From Clostridia bacterium (GTDB lineage: Bacteria; Bacillota_E; RBS10-35; JAJYVN01): DNA of 18,909 bases. The position numbers were made by a program, and so were the translations under genes. Shown here piece after piece: positions 7,486 through 15,343 of this stretch; the first letter of the stretch is position 1, and each line of letters starts with the position of its first letter. The notes below the pieces were generated by a model, which saw only the letters and a program-made list of their open reading frames with translations, did no database searches and was not told where the DNA came from. Location of the stretch: contig DAHWHT010000167.1 of NCBI GenBank assembly GCA_027335515.1, positions 1-18,909 of the forward strand. The letters run 5' to 3'.

Positions 7486-8744
7486 GGACGGACGGCCCGC
7501 CGGGCCGCCAGGGCCAGCGCCACCTTGCGCACCGCGTGGCCGATGTCGTCCACATCGGCGTCGGTGTAGTTCTGGTGCCAGGGCAGGTGGCAGAGCCGCT
7601 GCGCCGCGCGCTCGGCCTGCGGGCAGAGGCCCGGTTCGAAGGCGGGCTGCGGCCGTGCTCCCGGTGCCGTGAAGGGGTAGGCCGAAGTTCCATACGTCCG
7701 ACGCTCGGCCAGGGCCGGGGTGCGATACAGCGGCGGCACGTAGCCGCTGGCCAGGGGCACGCCCTCAGCCCGCACCAAGCGGGCAAACTCCGGTGCGTCC
7801 AGGCCCAGCACGGCGGGGTCGATGTTGAACCCATACTGCCAGTATGCCGAGCGGCAGCCCGCGGCCGGCACGGGCACCGCAACCCCCGCCAGACCGGCCA
7901 GCAGGGCGTCCAGCCGCGCGGCGCGTTCCTGGCGCCGGCGCACGATCTCGGCGAGCCGGTCCAGTTGCGGCAGGGCCACCGCCGCCTGCATCTCGGTGAG
8001 GCGATAGTTCATCCCCAAAAACAGGTGCGTCCGCAGTGGGCCTTCGCGCGGCCATCCCTTGTCGGCAAACAGCCGCATGCGCTGCGCCGCCGCGGGGTCG
8101 CGGGCCAGCGTCAGCCCGCCCTCGCCGGCGGTGAAGTGCTTGCTCTGCTGCATGCTGAAACAGCCGAAGTCGCCGAACGTGCCCAGCAGGCGCCCGCCCA
8201 CGCTCGCCAGCGGTGCCTGCGCGCAGTCTTCGATCAACGCCACACCGCACCGTCGCGCCAGCGCGGCCAGTGCCACCACCGCCGCGGGCCGGCCGAAGAG
8301 GTGGACGCAAAGGATGGCGCGCGTCCGCGGCGACACCCGCCGCGCCACGTCCTCCGGGTCCAGACAATAGGTCGCGGGATCGACATCGGCGAACACCGGA
8401 ATGGCGTTCTGCGCCAGGACCGGGATGACCGAGCCAAAGTCCGTGATCGGCGGCACGATGATCTCGTCCCCAGGCTCGGGATCGATGGCCGCCACCGCCA
8501 AATGCACGGCGGCCGTCCCGGAGCTGGAGGCCGCCACCTGCCCAGGTCCGACCCCGTAGAGCGCCGCGAACGTGGTCTCCAATTCGCGGACGCGGGTGCC
8601 GCCATACCGCCACAACTGGCGCCCCGCCACCACGGCCGCGACCGCCTGGGCGTCGGCCGCCGTGATCTCCGGACCGGTGTCGCCGTGTGGAAATGGAGCC
8701 CGGCGCACCGGGTCCCCACCGTCCACCGCCAAGGGCCCGCTCAT
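7482..8744 (-). CDS. DegT/DnrJ/EryC1/StrS-family PLP-dependent aminotransferase
   Basis: 420 residues, normal length for the family. PLP-binding features are ASSSGTAAVHLAV (72-84), the EDCAQAP segment (172-178) whose Asp should bind the pyridine nitrogen, and the Schiff-base Lys in SMQQSKHFTAGEGG (Lys202). The SMQQ-K-x(3)-GEGG signature is closest to the AHBA-synthase / scyllo-inosose aminotransferase (StsC-like) branch rather than the ordinary keto-sugar PseC/ArnB branch; this is recall of family patterns, not a tree. Likely reaction: transfer of an amino group from Gln/Glu to a keto-sugar or keto-cyclitol. Its ATG at 8744 overlaps the stop of the upstream solute-binding protein gene (ATGA), and its stop overlaps the glycosylase start, so the three are probably co-translated. 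Substrate not predictable. Confidence 0.92.
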   Translation of the reverse strand: MSGPLAVDGGDPVRRAPFPHGDTGPEITAADAQAVAAVVAGRQLWRYGGTRVRELETTFAALYGVGPGQVAASSSGTAAVHLAVAAIDPEPGDEIIVPPITDFGSVIPVLAQNAIPVFADVDPATYCLDPEDVARRVSPRTRAILCVHLFGRPAAVVALAALARRCGVALIEDCAQAPLASVGGRLLGTFGDFGCFSMQQSKHFTAGEGGLTLARDPAAAQRMRLFADKGWPREGPLRTHLFLGMNYRLTEMQAAVALPQLDRLAEIVRRRQERAARLDALLAGLAGVAVPVPAAGCRSAYWQYGFNIDPAVLGLDAPEFARLVRAEGVPLASGYVPPLYRTPALAERRTYGTSAYPFTAPGARPQPAFEPGLCPQAERAAQRLCHLPWHQNYTDADVDDIGHAVRKVALALAARRAVRP

Positions 8745-10198
8745 CCGCCACCGCCCCTCCCAGCCGCCGCACCGGAGGCTGGGGAGGCTTTTGCGGCCGA
8801 CGCCCCGGCACCTGCAGCCGCCTGGGCGGCACCAAGCTGCAGGCTGTCGGCCGCCCGGGCCGCCTGCGCAAACGTCGCCGCGACCGAGGCCTGGGGTTGG
8901 ACCTGCAGGCGCCGCAGCGCCGTCGCGATCGCCGTGCGCGTCAACGCGTCGGCGTGCGCAAACCGCGCCCCCCCGGGCGACAGGGCGTGCACCCCGGCCG
9001 GCAGGGCGAACGCCTCCAGGTGCTTGCCGCGCAGGGCGGGCACCGAAGCACGCAGCTGGGTCAACCACACGTTCCACAAGCCGAGCAGACCGGGGGGCCG
9101 CAGCGCCGCCGCGATCATCGCCTGCTGCCACTGGGACCGCGTGCACAGCCACCGCACCAGGGTCCAGGCGGCGCCCGCCTGCCGGCTGCGGGCGCTGACG
9201 GCGAAGGCGCGCACCCCCGTGGAGGTGAAGCGGCCCGCGGGCCAGCGCGGCAGGGGCAGAAGATCCCACTCCAGGTGGCGCCAGGCCGACGCATAGGCCG
9301 ACGCGTCCGCGGCCGACGCCAGCGGCGCCACCTGCAACCCGGCGGCAAACAACCGCCGCGCCGCCCGTCCCGGCGCGGCCGCGCCGCTGCGCAGCAGACC
9401 GTAGATGTAGCGGCCGGCCTCGATGGCGGCGGCGGCGCCCAGCCCGCAGCGGTGCGCATCCGCCGGATCCACCAAAGAGGCGCCGAAACCCTGGAAATAG
9501 CAAGCGGCCGGGATGCCCCCCGCGAAGCCAATCGTCGTGCCGACGCGACGGCCCCTACCGGCGACCGGGCCGGCGGAGCGGGCCGCCAACTGAGCGTATG
9601 CCTGCCAGTCCCAGGTGGGGACCGGTGCCGGGAGACGCAACGTCCGCAGCAGCCCCAGGTTGACGGCGACCGCGGCGGTATCCAGACCGCTGGGCAGGCC
9701 GAACAGGCCGGCGGCGGTGGAGAGCGAGGACAGCTGGCCGGCGCACAGGCCGCTGAGGTCCAGCCGCTCCGCCTGCACATACCCTTGGAGGTCGGCCAAC
9801 AGCCCCTCGGCCAGCCAGGCGTCCAGGGTGCCGCCGCCGCCGTGCACGCAGACCACATCGGGCCCGGTCCCGGAGCGCACCGCCGCGCGCGCGTCGCTGC
9901 GGTTGGCGTCCAGTTCCAGCCGCAGCCCGGGATGCGAGGCGACAAAGGAGGACGCCGCCGTCCGCGCCTGCGCCAGGAGCGGGGCGGACGCGGGCGGGCC
10001 CCCCCCGCCGAATGGCTGCCAGCGCAGAACCGTGACGGATCCCGTCGGCGTGGGTCGCGCCGCCGGGGTCGGGCGCAGGTGCGCGCCGATCACGCCGCGT
10101 CCGCAGCCGCCGATCGCCGCGGCACCGCCCGCCGCTGCCAGGAGCCAAACCCGCCGTCGCACCCGCGGGTGCCGCACGCCCGCAGCCAGTAATCCCAC
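8741..10198 (-). CDS. Extracellular solute-binding protein family 1 (ABC sugar transporter) lipoprotein
   Basis: About 485 residues. The N-terminus has a basic stretch, a hydrophobic helix and the lipobox IGGC (lipidated Cys at residue 32), so the mature protein should be tethered outside the membrane. The body has family-1 hallmarks: VTVLRWQPF at the first strand, GPDVVCVH, LPSGLDTAAVAVN, TWDWQAYAQLA and, near the C-terminus, RAFAVSARSRQAGAAWTLVR, where these proteins typically have a G-x-AFAV..S...AAW..VKWL block. Such proteins deliver sugars to an ABC permease, but no permease or ATPase gene is adjacent; the next gene is an aminotransferase. The GTG at 10198 is the best start upstream of the signal peptide; the GTG at 10177 is also possible, and the Shine-Dalgarno is weak. 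Confidence 0.82.
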   Translation of the reverse strand: MGLLAAGVRHPRVRRRVWLLAAAGGAAAIGGCGRGVIGAHLRPTPAARPTPTGSVTVLRWQPFGGGGPPASAPLLAQARTAASSFVASHPGLRLELDANRSDARAAVRSGTGPDVVCVHGGGGTLDAWLAEGLLADLQGYVQAERLDLSGLCAGQLSSLSTAAGLFGLPSGLDTAAVAVNLGLLRTLRLPAPVPTWDWQAYAQLAARSAGPVAGRGRRVGTTIGFAGGIPAACYFQGFGASLVDPADAHRCGLGAAAAIEAGRYIYGLLRSGAAAPGRAARRLFAAGLQVAPLASAADASAYASAWRHLEWDLLPLPRWPAGRFTSTGVRAFAVSARSRQAGAAWTLVRWLCTRSQWQQAMIAAALRPPGLLGLWNVWLTQLRASVPALRGKHLEAFALPAGVHALSPGGARFAHADALTRTAIATALRRLQVQPQASVAATFAQAARAADSLQLGAAQAAAGAGASAAKASPASGAAAGRGGGG

Positions 10199-10298
10199 CC
10201 CCTGTGGCCGATGCGGGGTGGATGGCGGCGGCCCGCAGCCCGCGCCGCCCGACCCGCGGGCCCGCCGGCCCCGACGCCCGCATCCACCATGACGACCG

Positions 10299-10315
10299 GA
10301 ACCGCCGCGCGGTTC
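10299..10315. promoter_or_regulatory. Candidate operator dyad upstream of the SBP gene
   Basis: GAACCGC-CGC-GCGGTTC is a perfect dyad with 7-bp arms and a 3-bp centre, about 100 bp before the SBP GTG start. It could bind a dimeric repressor or activator of the sugar-binding operon. Short GC-rich dyads arise often by chance in DNA of this composition, so support is weak. Confidence 0.3.
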
Positions 10316-10344
10316 GCCACGCCGCCGGACCGCATCCGCCCGGA

Positions 10345-10390
10345 CGGCCGCACGCATCACCCGCGGCCGCACGCATCACCCGCGGCCGCG
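10345..10390. repeat. 19-bp tandem repeat, two full copies plus a partial third
   Basis: CGGCCGCACGCATCACCCG occurs exactly at 10345-10363 and again at 10364-10382, followed by the first 7 bases of a third copy (CGGCCGC, 10383-10389). It lies about 150 bp upstream of the SBP start and just after the dyad at 10299-10315. It could be slippage-derived or a set of binding sites; copies are identical, so the duplication is recent. Confidence 0.9.
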
Positions 10391-10486
10391 CGGCCGTAGC
10401 CCACCGCCGCGGCGGCGAGCCGGCGCCACGAGGCACGTCGGTTGGAGCCTCTCCCCCCCCACTCGCTGCGCGGGCCGGGTGGCCGT

Positions 10487-10879
10487 TCACACACCTTGGC
10501 GCAGACGCTGGCGCACAAATGCCGCCAGAACCGGTGCCTGGCTGTGCTCCAGGTCGCGCGTCGCCGTCAACAGGGCGACGGGTTGGCGGCGTGCGGTCTC
10601 CAGCAGGCGCCGCAGGGTGGGCGTGTCGACCTGCGCCTCCAGTTCGACCAGATACCGCTCCCGAAACCCGCCGAAGCGGGACGGGTCGTGGTCGTACCAG
10701 CGGCGAAGCTCGGCACTCGGTGCCGCATCCCGCAGCCACTCGTCCCACGACGCCTGCTCCCTGCGTACGCCACGCGGCCACAGCCGGTCCACCAAGAACC
10801 GCACGTGGGGACGAGGCGGCGGATCCGCGATCCGCCCGACCACAACGTCCACCGCCGCCCGCGCGCTGCCATCGGCCAT
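10487..10879 (-). CDS. DUF488 family protein (YeaO-like)
   Basis: 130 residues, the usual family length. Hallmarks are RFLVDRLWPRGV (27-38), WLRDAAPSAELRRWYDHD (48-65), the FRERYLVEL block (72-80) and VALLTATRDLEHSQAPVL (101-118). The biochemical role of DUF488 is not established. The ATG at 10879 is the family start; no strong Shine-Dalgarno is visible (GGGGGTG about 10 nt upstream). It diverges from the Asp-box lipoprotein gene across 326 bp and is separated from the next minus-strand gene by 288 bp, so it is probably transcribed alone. Confidence 0.9.
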   Translation of the reverse strand: MADGSARAAVDVVVGRIADPPPRPHVRFLVDRLWPRGVRREQASWDEWLRDAAPSAELRRWYDHDPSRFGGFRERYLVELEAQVDTPTLRRLLETARRQPVALLTATRDLEHSQAPVLAAFVRQRLRQGV

Positions 10880-11205
10880 GACTTCGCACCCCCAGGGTCG
10901 CGCTTGGCGTCGTCGGGCGTGGGGTGCGCACGGCGCCCGGCCCAGGCAAGCGGGTGCGGCGCGCAGCCGGCCACGGCGTCCTGCCGCAAGCATCGTCCAA
11001 GGGGGTCCGCGGCGCAATGGCGCCCGACGCCAGGCGCCGATCGCGCCGTGGAACCTCCATCCGCAAACCCGCCGCCGCGTGCGGGGCACCCCGACTGCGG
11101 CGCACTCGGGGAACCGCTTTCAGCAGGTGGGCGTCCGAAGGTCACGGACGGGGCAGCGGATGCGGGGCGCGGCTCGCATGGGGACACTGAGCGGGGGGGC
11201 GGGCG
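10880..11205. other. 326-bp divergent spacer between DUF488 and the Asp-box lipoprotein
   Basis: No supportable gene. It should hold promoters for both flanking genes. Visible structure is limited to a 6-bp-arm dyad CGTCCG-N7-CGGACG (11132-11150), about 55 bp before the lipoprotein ATG, and two copies of the palindrome GGCGCC near 11020-11040. No convincing -35/-10 pair was found. Confidence 0.5.
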
Positions 11206-13347
11206 ATGGCGGGGGCGCGCACCACTTGGACGATGCTCGCGCTGACGCTTGCGGTGGCGGGCTGCGGCAGGGCATCCCCCGGACCGTCCGGATCGTCGGC
11301 CGCCTCCGGCATACCGCGCCAACCGGTTGCGCCTTCTTCCACGGCGGCCGGCGGGCCGTCTTCGTCGGCGCATCCTCGGGGACAGGCGGCGGTCCCGGGG
11401 CCCACCGTCACCGCCAGCCGCACCGCCACCCTCCGCCCGCTGGCCCACGCGCTGCCCTCCGCCTTTTCGGCCGTGGAATTCCTCAACGCGCGCGACGGCT
11501 GGCTGGGCGCCGCAGGTCGCGTCGGGGCGACGACCGACGGCGGGCTGCAGTGGTCCTGGCACCGGTTGAAGGGAGTTCAGGTGGACAGCCTCAGCTTCGC
11601 CAACCCTCGCACCGGCTGGCTCGGCGGCCTGACGGCGGGCTGCCAATCGCTCCCGACCAGGGCAGCCGGCTGCGCCGACATCCTGGCCCGCACCACGGAT
11701 GGCGGGAGGCATTGGTCGATCCGCAAGACGACGCCCTGTGCCCGGAGCCCGAGCTGCAGCGGGCCGACGATCCACTTCACGGGCCCCCGCCACGGCTGGG
11801 CGATCGTCGACTGCAGTGCCGGAGGGGCAGGGGGGCGGCCCTGCCGGCGGGTGATGACGACCACCGACGGGGGGGCCGTCTGGACGACGCCCGCGCTGCC
11901 GTCCGGCTTTGCGGCCACCGACCTGGCCGTGGTCAGCGCCCAGGATGTCTGGCTGGCGGGCATCCGGTGCGGCGCGTCCGCCCAGGGGCCGGGGCTCTGT
12001 CCGACGGCACTGGAGCACACCACCAACGGCGGCCGCACCTGGTCGTCGCCCGGCCTGCCCGGCAAGCTTGCGGGGGGTGGGCTGCTGTCGTTCGCCACCG
12101 CCGCGGACGGCTGGCTGCAACCCTCCCCCGCCACATACTGCACGATGGGGGGCTGCTGGGTGCCGCTGTATGGCACCACCAACGGGGGCCGCACCTGGAG
12201 ACGGGTGCCGAGTTCCTACCAGCGCACCGGCTTCCAGGGTCAACCCGAGTTTGTGAGCCCCACGACGGGATTCATCCCCATCCAGGCGGGTGCCGGCAAC
12301 GGGGTGGGCGGCGTGGCGCGCACCACGGACGGGGGGCGCCACTGGGCCAGCGTCGGGAGAAGGCGCCGCTGGACGATCGCCGCCCTCTCGGCGGTGGACG
12401 GTAGCAACGTCTGGGCCATCGGCGGGATGGGCGTCGCTCCCCTGGGAACGTGCGGCGGGGCGGGGTTCTTGCTGCATTCGACCAACGGCGGCCGCACCTG
12501 GCACCAGCAGCTGCCGGCACCTCGCCCCCAACAGGCGATCGACTTCCTCACCACGAAGGCCGGATTCGGCTTGGGCCTGGCATCGGATCCCGGCGCCGTG
12601 CTGCACACGGTCAACGGCGGCCGCACCTGGCAGCCGGTTGCCCACCTGGCCGCGACGCACGCCTGGTTGGCCCACGTGAGCTTTGTCAACGACCAGGTCG
12701 GCTGGGCGGCGGGTTGGAAGGCCCTGCGCGGGCAGGCCGGGTGCTGCCACCCGCTCCTGCTGCGCACGCTGGATGGCGGCCGCACCTGGCAGCCGGCGGG
12801 TCACCGCAGTCAAACCGTGATGGGCCTGCGCTTTTTCACTTCCCGCGCCGGTCTCCTGGTGAGCAGTGCCAACCCCGGGACCGGGGGGCCGACCGCCCTA
12901 CAAACCTCCACCGATGGCGGCCGCACCTGGACGCGGGGCGCCGCCGTTCCGAGCGGCCAGCAGTTGCTGGGTATCGATTTTGCAAGCCCGAGCGTCGGCT
13001 GGGCGATGGACCTGCGCGCCGCCCGCGGTTCGACGCCCACGCTGGTCCTGCAGCGCACCAGCGACGGCGGGCGGCACTGGCTGCCCAGCGCCACGTTTCC
13101 GTTCGGTCAGGGAACGGCATCCGTCTTTGCCGGCCGGCACCGCAGCGTCTGGGTGGCGCAGCCCACGCGCCATGGCACGTCCCTCCTGCACAACCCGGGC
13201 GGCGGTTCCCGCTGGCGGCAATGGCAGCTTTCCCTGCCTGGCATCTGCGCCGGCGACTTTGGCGTGCGCGGGGCAGCTTGGCTGCTAACCCCCACGTCCC
13301 TTTGGCGTTCCACCGACGGCGACGCCCGCTGGACCCAGGTCGCCTGA
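11206..13347 (+). CDS. Secreted lipoprotein with twelve Asp-box (BNR/YCF48-like) beta-propeller repeats
   Basis: 713 residues. The first 20 are a lipoprotein signal peptide ending in LAVAGC (Cys20), followed by a Ser/Pro/Ala-rich linker to about residue 85. Twelve Asp-boxes ((S/T)x(D/N)GGxxW) start at residues 109, 163, 219, 272, 324, 373, 425, 468, 521, 568, 618 and 702 (the last is STDGDARW). Spacing is mostly 43-56, the size of one propeller blade. Each blade tends to have a GW/VW motif about 40 residues before the next box, as in YCF48/HCF136-type proteins. No sialidase FRIP or catalytic residues were seen, so enzymatic activity is not supported; a binding or scaffold role outside the membrane is more likely. 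The ATG at 11206 follows a G-rich stretch. Cys-rich loops occur between several blades. Only 48 bp separate its end from a convergent gene. Confidence 0.9.
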   Translation: MAGARTTWTMLALTLAVAGCGRASPGPSGSSAASGIPRQPVAPSSTAAGGPSSSAHPRGQAAVPGPTVTASRTATLRPLAHALPSAFSAVEFLNARDGWLGAAGRVGATTDGGLQWSWHRLKGVQVDSLSFANPRTGWLGGLTAGCQSLPTRAAGCADILARTTDGGRHWSIRKTTPCARSPSCSGPTIHFTGPRHGWAIVDCSAGGAGGRPCRRVMTTTDGGAVWTTPALPSGFAATDLAVVSAQDVWLAGIRCGASAQGPGLCPTALEHTTNGGRTWSSPGLPGKLAGGGLLSFATAADGWLQPSPATYCTMGGCWVPLYGTTNGGRTWRRVPSSYQRTGFQGQPEFVSPTTGFIPIQAGAGNGVGGVARTTDGGRHWASVGRRRRWTIAALSAVDGSNVWAIGGMGVAPLGTCGGAGFLLHSTNGGRTWHQQLPAPRPQQAIDFLTTKAGFGLGLASDPGAVLHTVNGGRTWQPVAHLAATHAWLAHVSFVNDQVGWAAGWKALRGQAGCCHPLLLRTLDGGRTWQPAGHRSQTVMGLRFFTSRAGLLVSSANPGTGGPTALQTSTDGGRTWTRGAAVPSGQQLLGIDFASPSVGWAMDLRAARGSTPTLVLQRTSDGGRHWLPSATFPFGQGTASVFAGRHRSVWVAQPTRHGTSLLHNPGGGSRWRQWQLSLPGICAGDFGVRGAAWLLTPTSLWRSTDGDARWTQVA

Positions 13348-13395
13348 CCGCGACCCTCCGCCCCGTCGGCCGCGCCGCCCCGCGCCCGGGCCGCC

Positions 13396-14187
13396 TTACG
13401 CGGAGTAGATCACCGGACAGTATGCCGGGTCGTCGATGAAGGAGGTCAGGCCCGCACGCTGATCGTCCACGGGGCGCGAGCGCTCGGTGCGCAGGTGGAT
13501 GGCGAAGCTGCGCCGCGGCTCCCCGGAGCGATTTGACCCGCTGCCGTGCAGCGTCAACTGGTCATGGAAGCTCACACCGCCCGGCGGCAGGGTCGCTTCG
13601 ATCTCCTCCCACCGCTCACCGCTTGGGATGACGAGTTCCCGCTCCTGGCGCCGGAAGTCCTCAGTGAAGAAGTTGCCTTGCTCCAGAAGGCCAAAGCGAT
13701 GCGAGCCGCGCACGTGTCGCACGGGACCCGCGTCCGACGTCACATCGCTCAGTGCCACCCAGGCTGTGAACAGTTCGCTGTCGGTTTCCCACTGCTTCCA
13801 ATACTGTCGGTCCTGATGCCACCCGACATGCGGGCTTTCCCGGCCGTCGGCCGCGGCGGGAGGCTTGATCAGAAGCTGCACCCACCAGACCTGGATGCGG
13901 GACGCGCCCGTGAGCTCGGCCGCCCGCCGCCCCAGAGACGGGTGGCGGATCAGGTCCATGATCGACCGATTGGCCACCTGCGGCATCTCGATCTTAACCA
14001 GCTTCTGCGGGTCGTCCCCCGGTTTCCAAAAGGACGGCTGCGGCGCCACCCCCGTCTCATAGTCGCCCCGCGTTAGGGCATCCATTCCGGCGACCGCCCG
14101 CGCCACCACATCCGCCGGAAGGACGGGTTCACGCCAGAGGTACACCCCGTCCCGCGCATACTGCTCACGCGCCGTCGGCGTTGACAC
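13396..14187 (-). CDS. Phytanoyl-CoA dioxygenase (PhyH) family protein 1
   Basis: 263 residues, typical of bacterial PhyH proteins, which are Fe(II)/2-oxoglutarate-dependent hydroxylases with a double-stranded beta-helix. The metal triad is visible: His124 and Asp126 in WHQDRQYW, and His214 in TLHGSGSN. Arg225 or Arg226 in GEPRRSFAIH is the probable 2-oxoglutarate anchor. The GTG at 14187 is preferred because GGGGGTGG ends 6 nt upstream and the family begins with REQYARDGVYLW; the frame is open further upstream but that part looks like antisense shadow. It diverges from the universal stress protein gene over 238 bp. Substrate unknown; such genes act on lipids, polyketides, amino acids, ectoine or small secondary metabolites. 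Confidence 0.9.
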   Translation of the reverse strand: MSTPTAREQYARDGVYLWREPVLPADVVARAVAGMDALTRGDYETGVAPQPSFWKPGDDPQKLVKIEMPQVANRSIMDLIRHPSLGRRAAELTGASRIQVWWVQLLIKPPAAADGRESPHVGWHQDRQYWKQWETDSELFTAWVALSDVTSDAGPVRHVRGSHRFGLLEQGNFFTEDFRRQERELVIPSGERWEEIEATLPPGGVSFHDQLTLHGSGSNRSGEPRRSFAIHLRTERSRPVDDQRAGLTSFIDDPAYCPVIYSA

Positions 14188-14425
14188 GGTGATCCACCCC
14201 CACACCGGCCCCGCCGCCCCCGGCCTGGCCGCCGACGTTACGACGGGGATACGCGGCCCACGCGGGCGGTCCTGCCACCTCCAGACGCAAGGTTGCGTCC
14301 GGCCTGGAAGGGTCCAGCCGCCGGCCCGCAGGGATGCGGCACCACCCCTGCGAACGGTCACCAGGGCGCCGCCCGTCCACCGCGCGGCGTGGCCCACACC
14401 CGCCGCAACATGGGAGGCCCGCTGA
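14188..14425. promoter_or_regulatory. Divergent regulatory spacer with three consecutive dyads
   Basis: Separates PhyH 1 (minus) from the universal stress protein gene (plus). Three perfect inverted repeats follow each other: GACGCAA-GG-TTGCGTC (14284-14299), CTGGA-AGGG-TCCAG (14304-14317) and CGCAGGG-N12-CCCTGCG (14327-14352). The first contains several A/T pairs, which makes chance origin less likely than for pure G/C dyads. They could be operators shared by both genes or hairpins in the leader of the stress gene. No clear -35/-10 boxes were found. Confidence 0.4.
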
Positions 14426-14935
14426 ATGTTCGACCGCATCCTCGTTCCGCTGGATGGCTCCGATGAGGCGGCCCGCGCCCTTCCCGTCGCCGCCGAGATG
14501 GCGCGACGCTTCGGAAGCACCCTGGTGCTGCTGGAAGTCGTGCCCAGTGGCCAGGAATGGCACCTCCACACCGGCGAACACGATCTGCCACCCGGAAAGC
14601 AATCCTCCGACGCCGAGGAACGCGCGGCCACCGCCGCCTGGCGCCACCTGGAGGGCATCGGGGCCTCCTTGAAGCCGCTGCTGGTGGTGAGCGACGTGCG
14701 CGTGGGCCGCCCGGCTCTGACCATTACCGAATGCGCGGTCGACCAGCACTGCGGCCTGATCTGCCTCAGCGCCCACGGAATGGGACGCCGGGCGCTGACG
14801 CGGACGGCCGACCCGAAGTTTCAGGGGCACCCCGTGCTTTGGATGCTCGGCGCCATCAGCGACCGCGTCGCCCACACCAGCCCGGTGCCCGTTTTGATCG
14901 TGCGCCCGGATCAGGACGCCCTGGCCGGCGCCTGA
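14426..14935 (+). CDS. Universal stress protein (UspA family) with enlarged nucleotide-binding loop
   Basis: 169 residues. The N-terminus FDRILVPLDGSDEAARAL (2-19) is the Usp signature, with Asp10 in the adenine-contacting position. LICLSAHGMGRRAL (111-124) starts the G-x2-G-x9-G(S/T) ATP-binding motif, and VPVLIVRP (154-161) is the last strand. Between GMG and the later LGAISD (141-146) there are about 20 residues instead of about 9, and the usual GS/GT is GA, so ATP binding may be altered or absent. The ATG at 14426 has GGGAGG at about 8-nt spacing. It is transcribed away from PhyH 1 and stands alone. Confidence 0.92.
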   Translation: MFDRILVPLDGSDEAARALPVAAEMARRFGSTLVLLEVVPSGQEWHLHTGEHDLPPGKQSSDAEERAATAAWRHLEGIGASLKPLLVVSDVRVGRPALTITECAVDQHCGLICLSAHGMGRRALTRTADPKFQGHPVLWMLGAISDRVAHTSPVPVLIVRPDQDALAGA

Positions 14936-15343
14936 ATGGCCCCAGGACCACGCCACGGCCACAGGCATCGTGACCGCGGACCGCCTTGCGCCCCACTCCT
15001 GGAGGGCAACTGCCACGCCGCAGCCGCTGCCGGTGCCGCCCTGGGTAGCGGAGCCAGGGACGAGGTCCGCTCCGCGCCCCACGCGGTGGCCGCGCGCGAC
15101 CATTGCCGTTCCCGCGCAGGATGCGGCAGGCAGCCCGCGCGTGGGCCGGTGTGGTCGGGCACGCGGGCCACCCCACCATGCCCGCAGTGCGCATGCGTTT
15201 GGAATGCGCCGTACCAAGGACCTTCCCTTCGCGCCCGTGCCGCATCCGCGCGCTGCAGCATACGAGCGGAACAGGGGGTTTCCCCCATCCCGCCCGTGCG
15301 CCTGCGGGCGGCGTGTCCACCCTAATAAGGCCAATACCGCCGG
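14936..15343. other. 408-bp convergent spacer between the stress protein and LPxTG protein genes
   Basis: No credible gene in six frames. It contains weak hairpins: CCCTGG-N9-CCAGGG (15039-15059), GGGGG-TTT-CCCCC (15274-15286) and CGCCCG-N8-CGGGCG (15291-15310). None is followed by a T-tract on either strand, so intrinsic termination is only a possibility. The base composition just right of the last hairpin (CCCTAATAAGG, about 15320) is AT-richer than its surroundings. Confidence 0.5.
15291..15310 (-). terminator. Possible hairpin terminator downstream of the LPxTG gene
   Basis: CGCCCG-N8-CGGGCG lies about 34 bp past the stop of the LPxTG protein gene on the minus strand, with the GGGGG-TTT-CCCCC hairpin next to it. 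No T-run follows, so this is a weak call. Confidence 0.25.

Larger units (their letters stand above)
10199..10486. other. 288-bp spacer upstream of the SBP-aminotransferase-glycosylase run
   Basis: Lies between the DUF488 stop and the SBP start (both minus strand). No credible gene on either strand. It contains a 17-bp dyad (10299-10315), 19-bp tandem repeats (10345-10390) and a run of eight C (around 10451-10458). It is the likeliest place for the promoter of the SBP operon, but no sigma-A hexamers could be recognised with confidence. Confidence 0.6.

Noticed and set aside
10345..10390. CRISPR-like repeats
   Set aside because: The units are directly adjacent with no spacers and only just over two copies; no cas genes are near.
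10567..12813. Long minus-strand open frame opposite the Asp-box lipoprotein
   Set aside because: Repetitive Pro/Gly/Arg/Ala translation is simply the antisense of the repeat units; no start signal and no motifs.
13348..13395. Bidirectional terminator between the Asp-box lipoprotein and PhyH 1
   Set aside because: The 48-bp convergent gap is GC-rich but I could not find a stable hairpin with a T-tract on either side.
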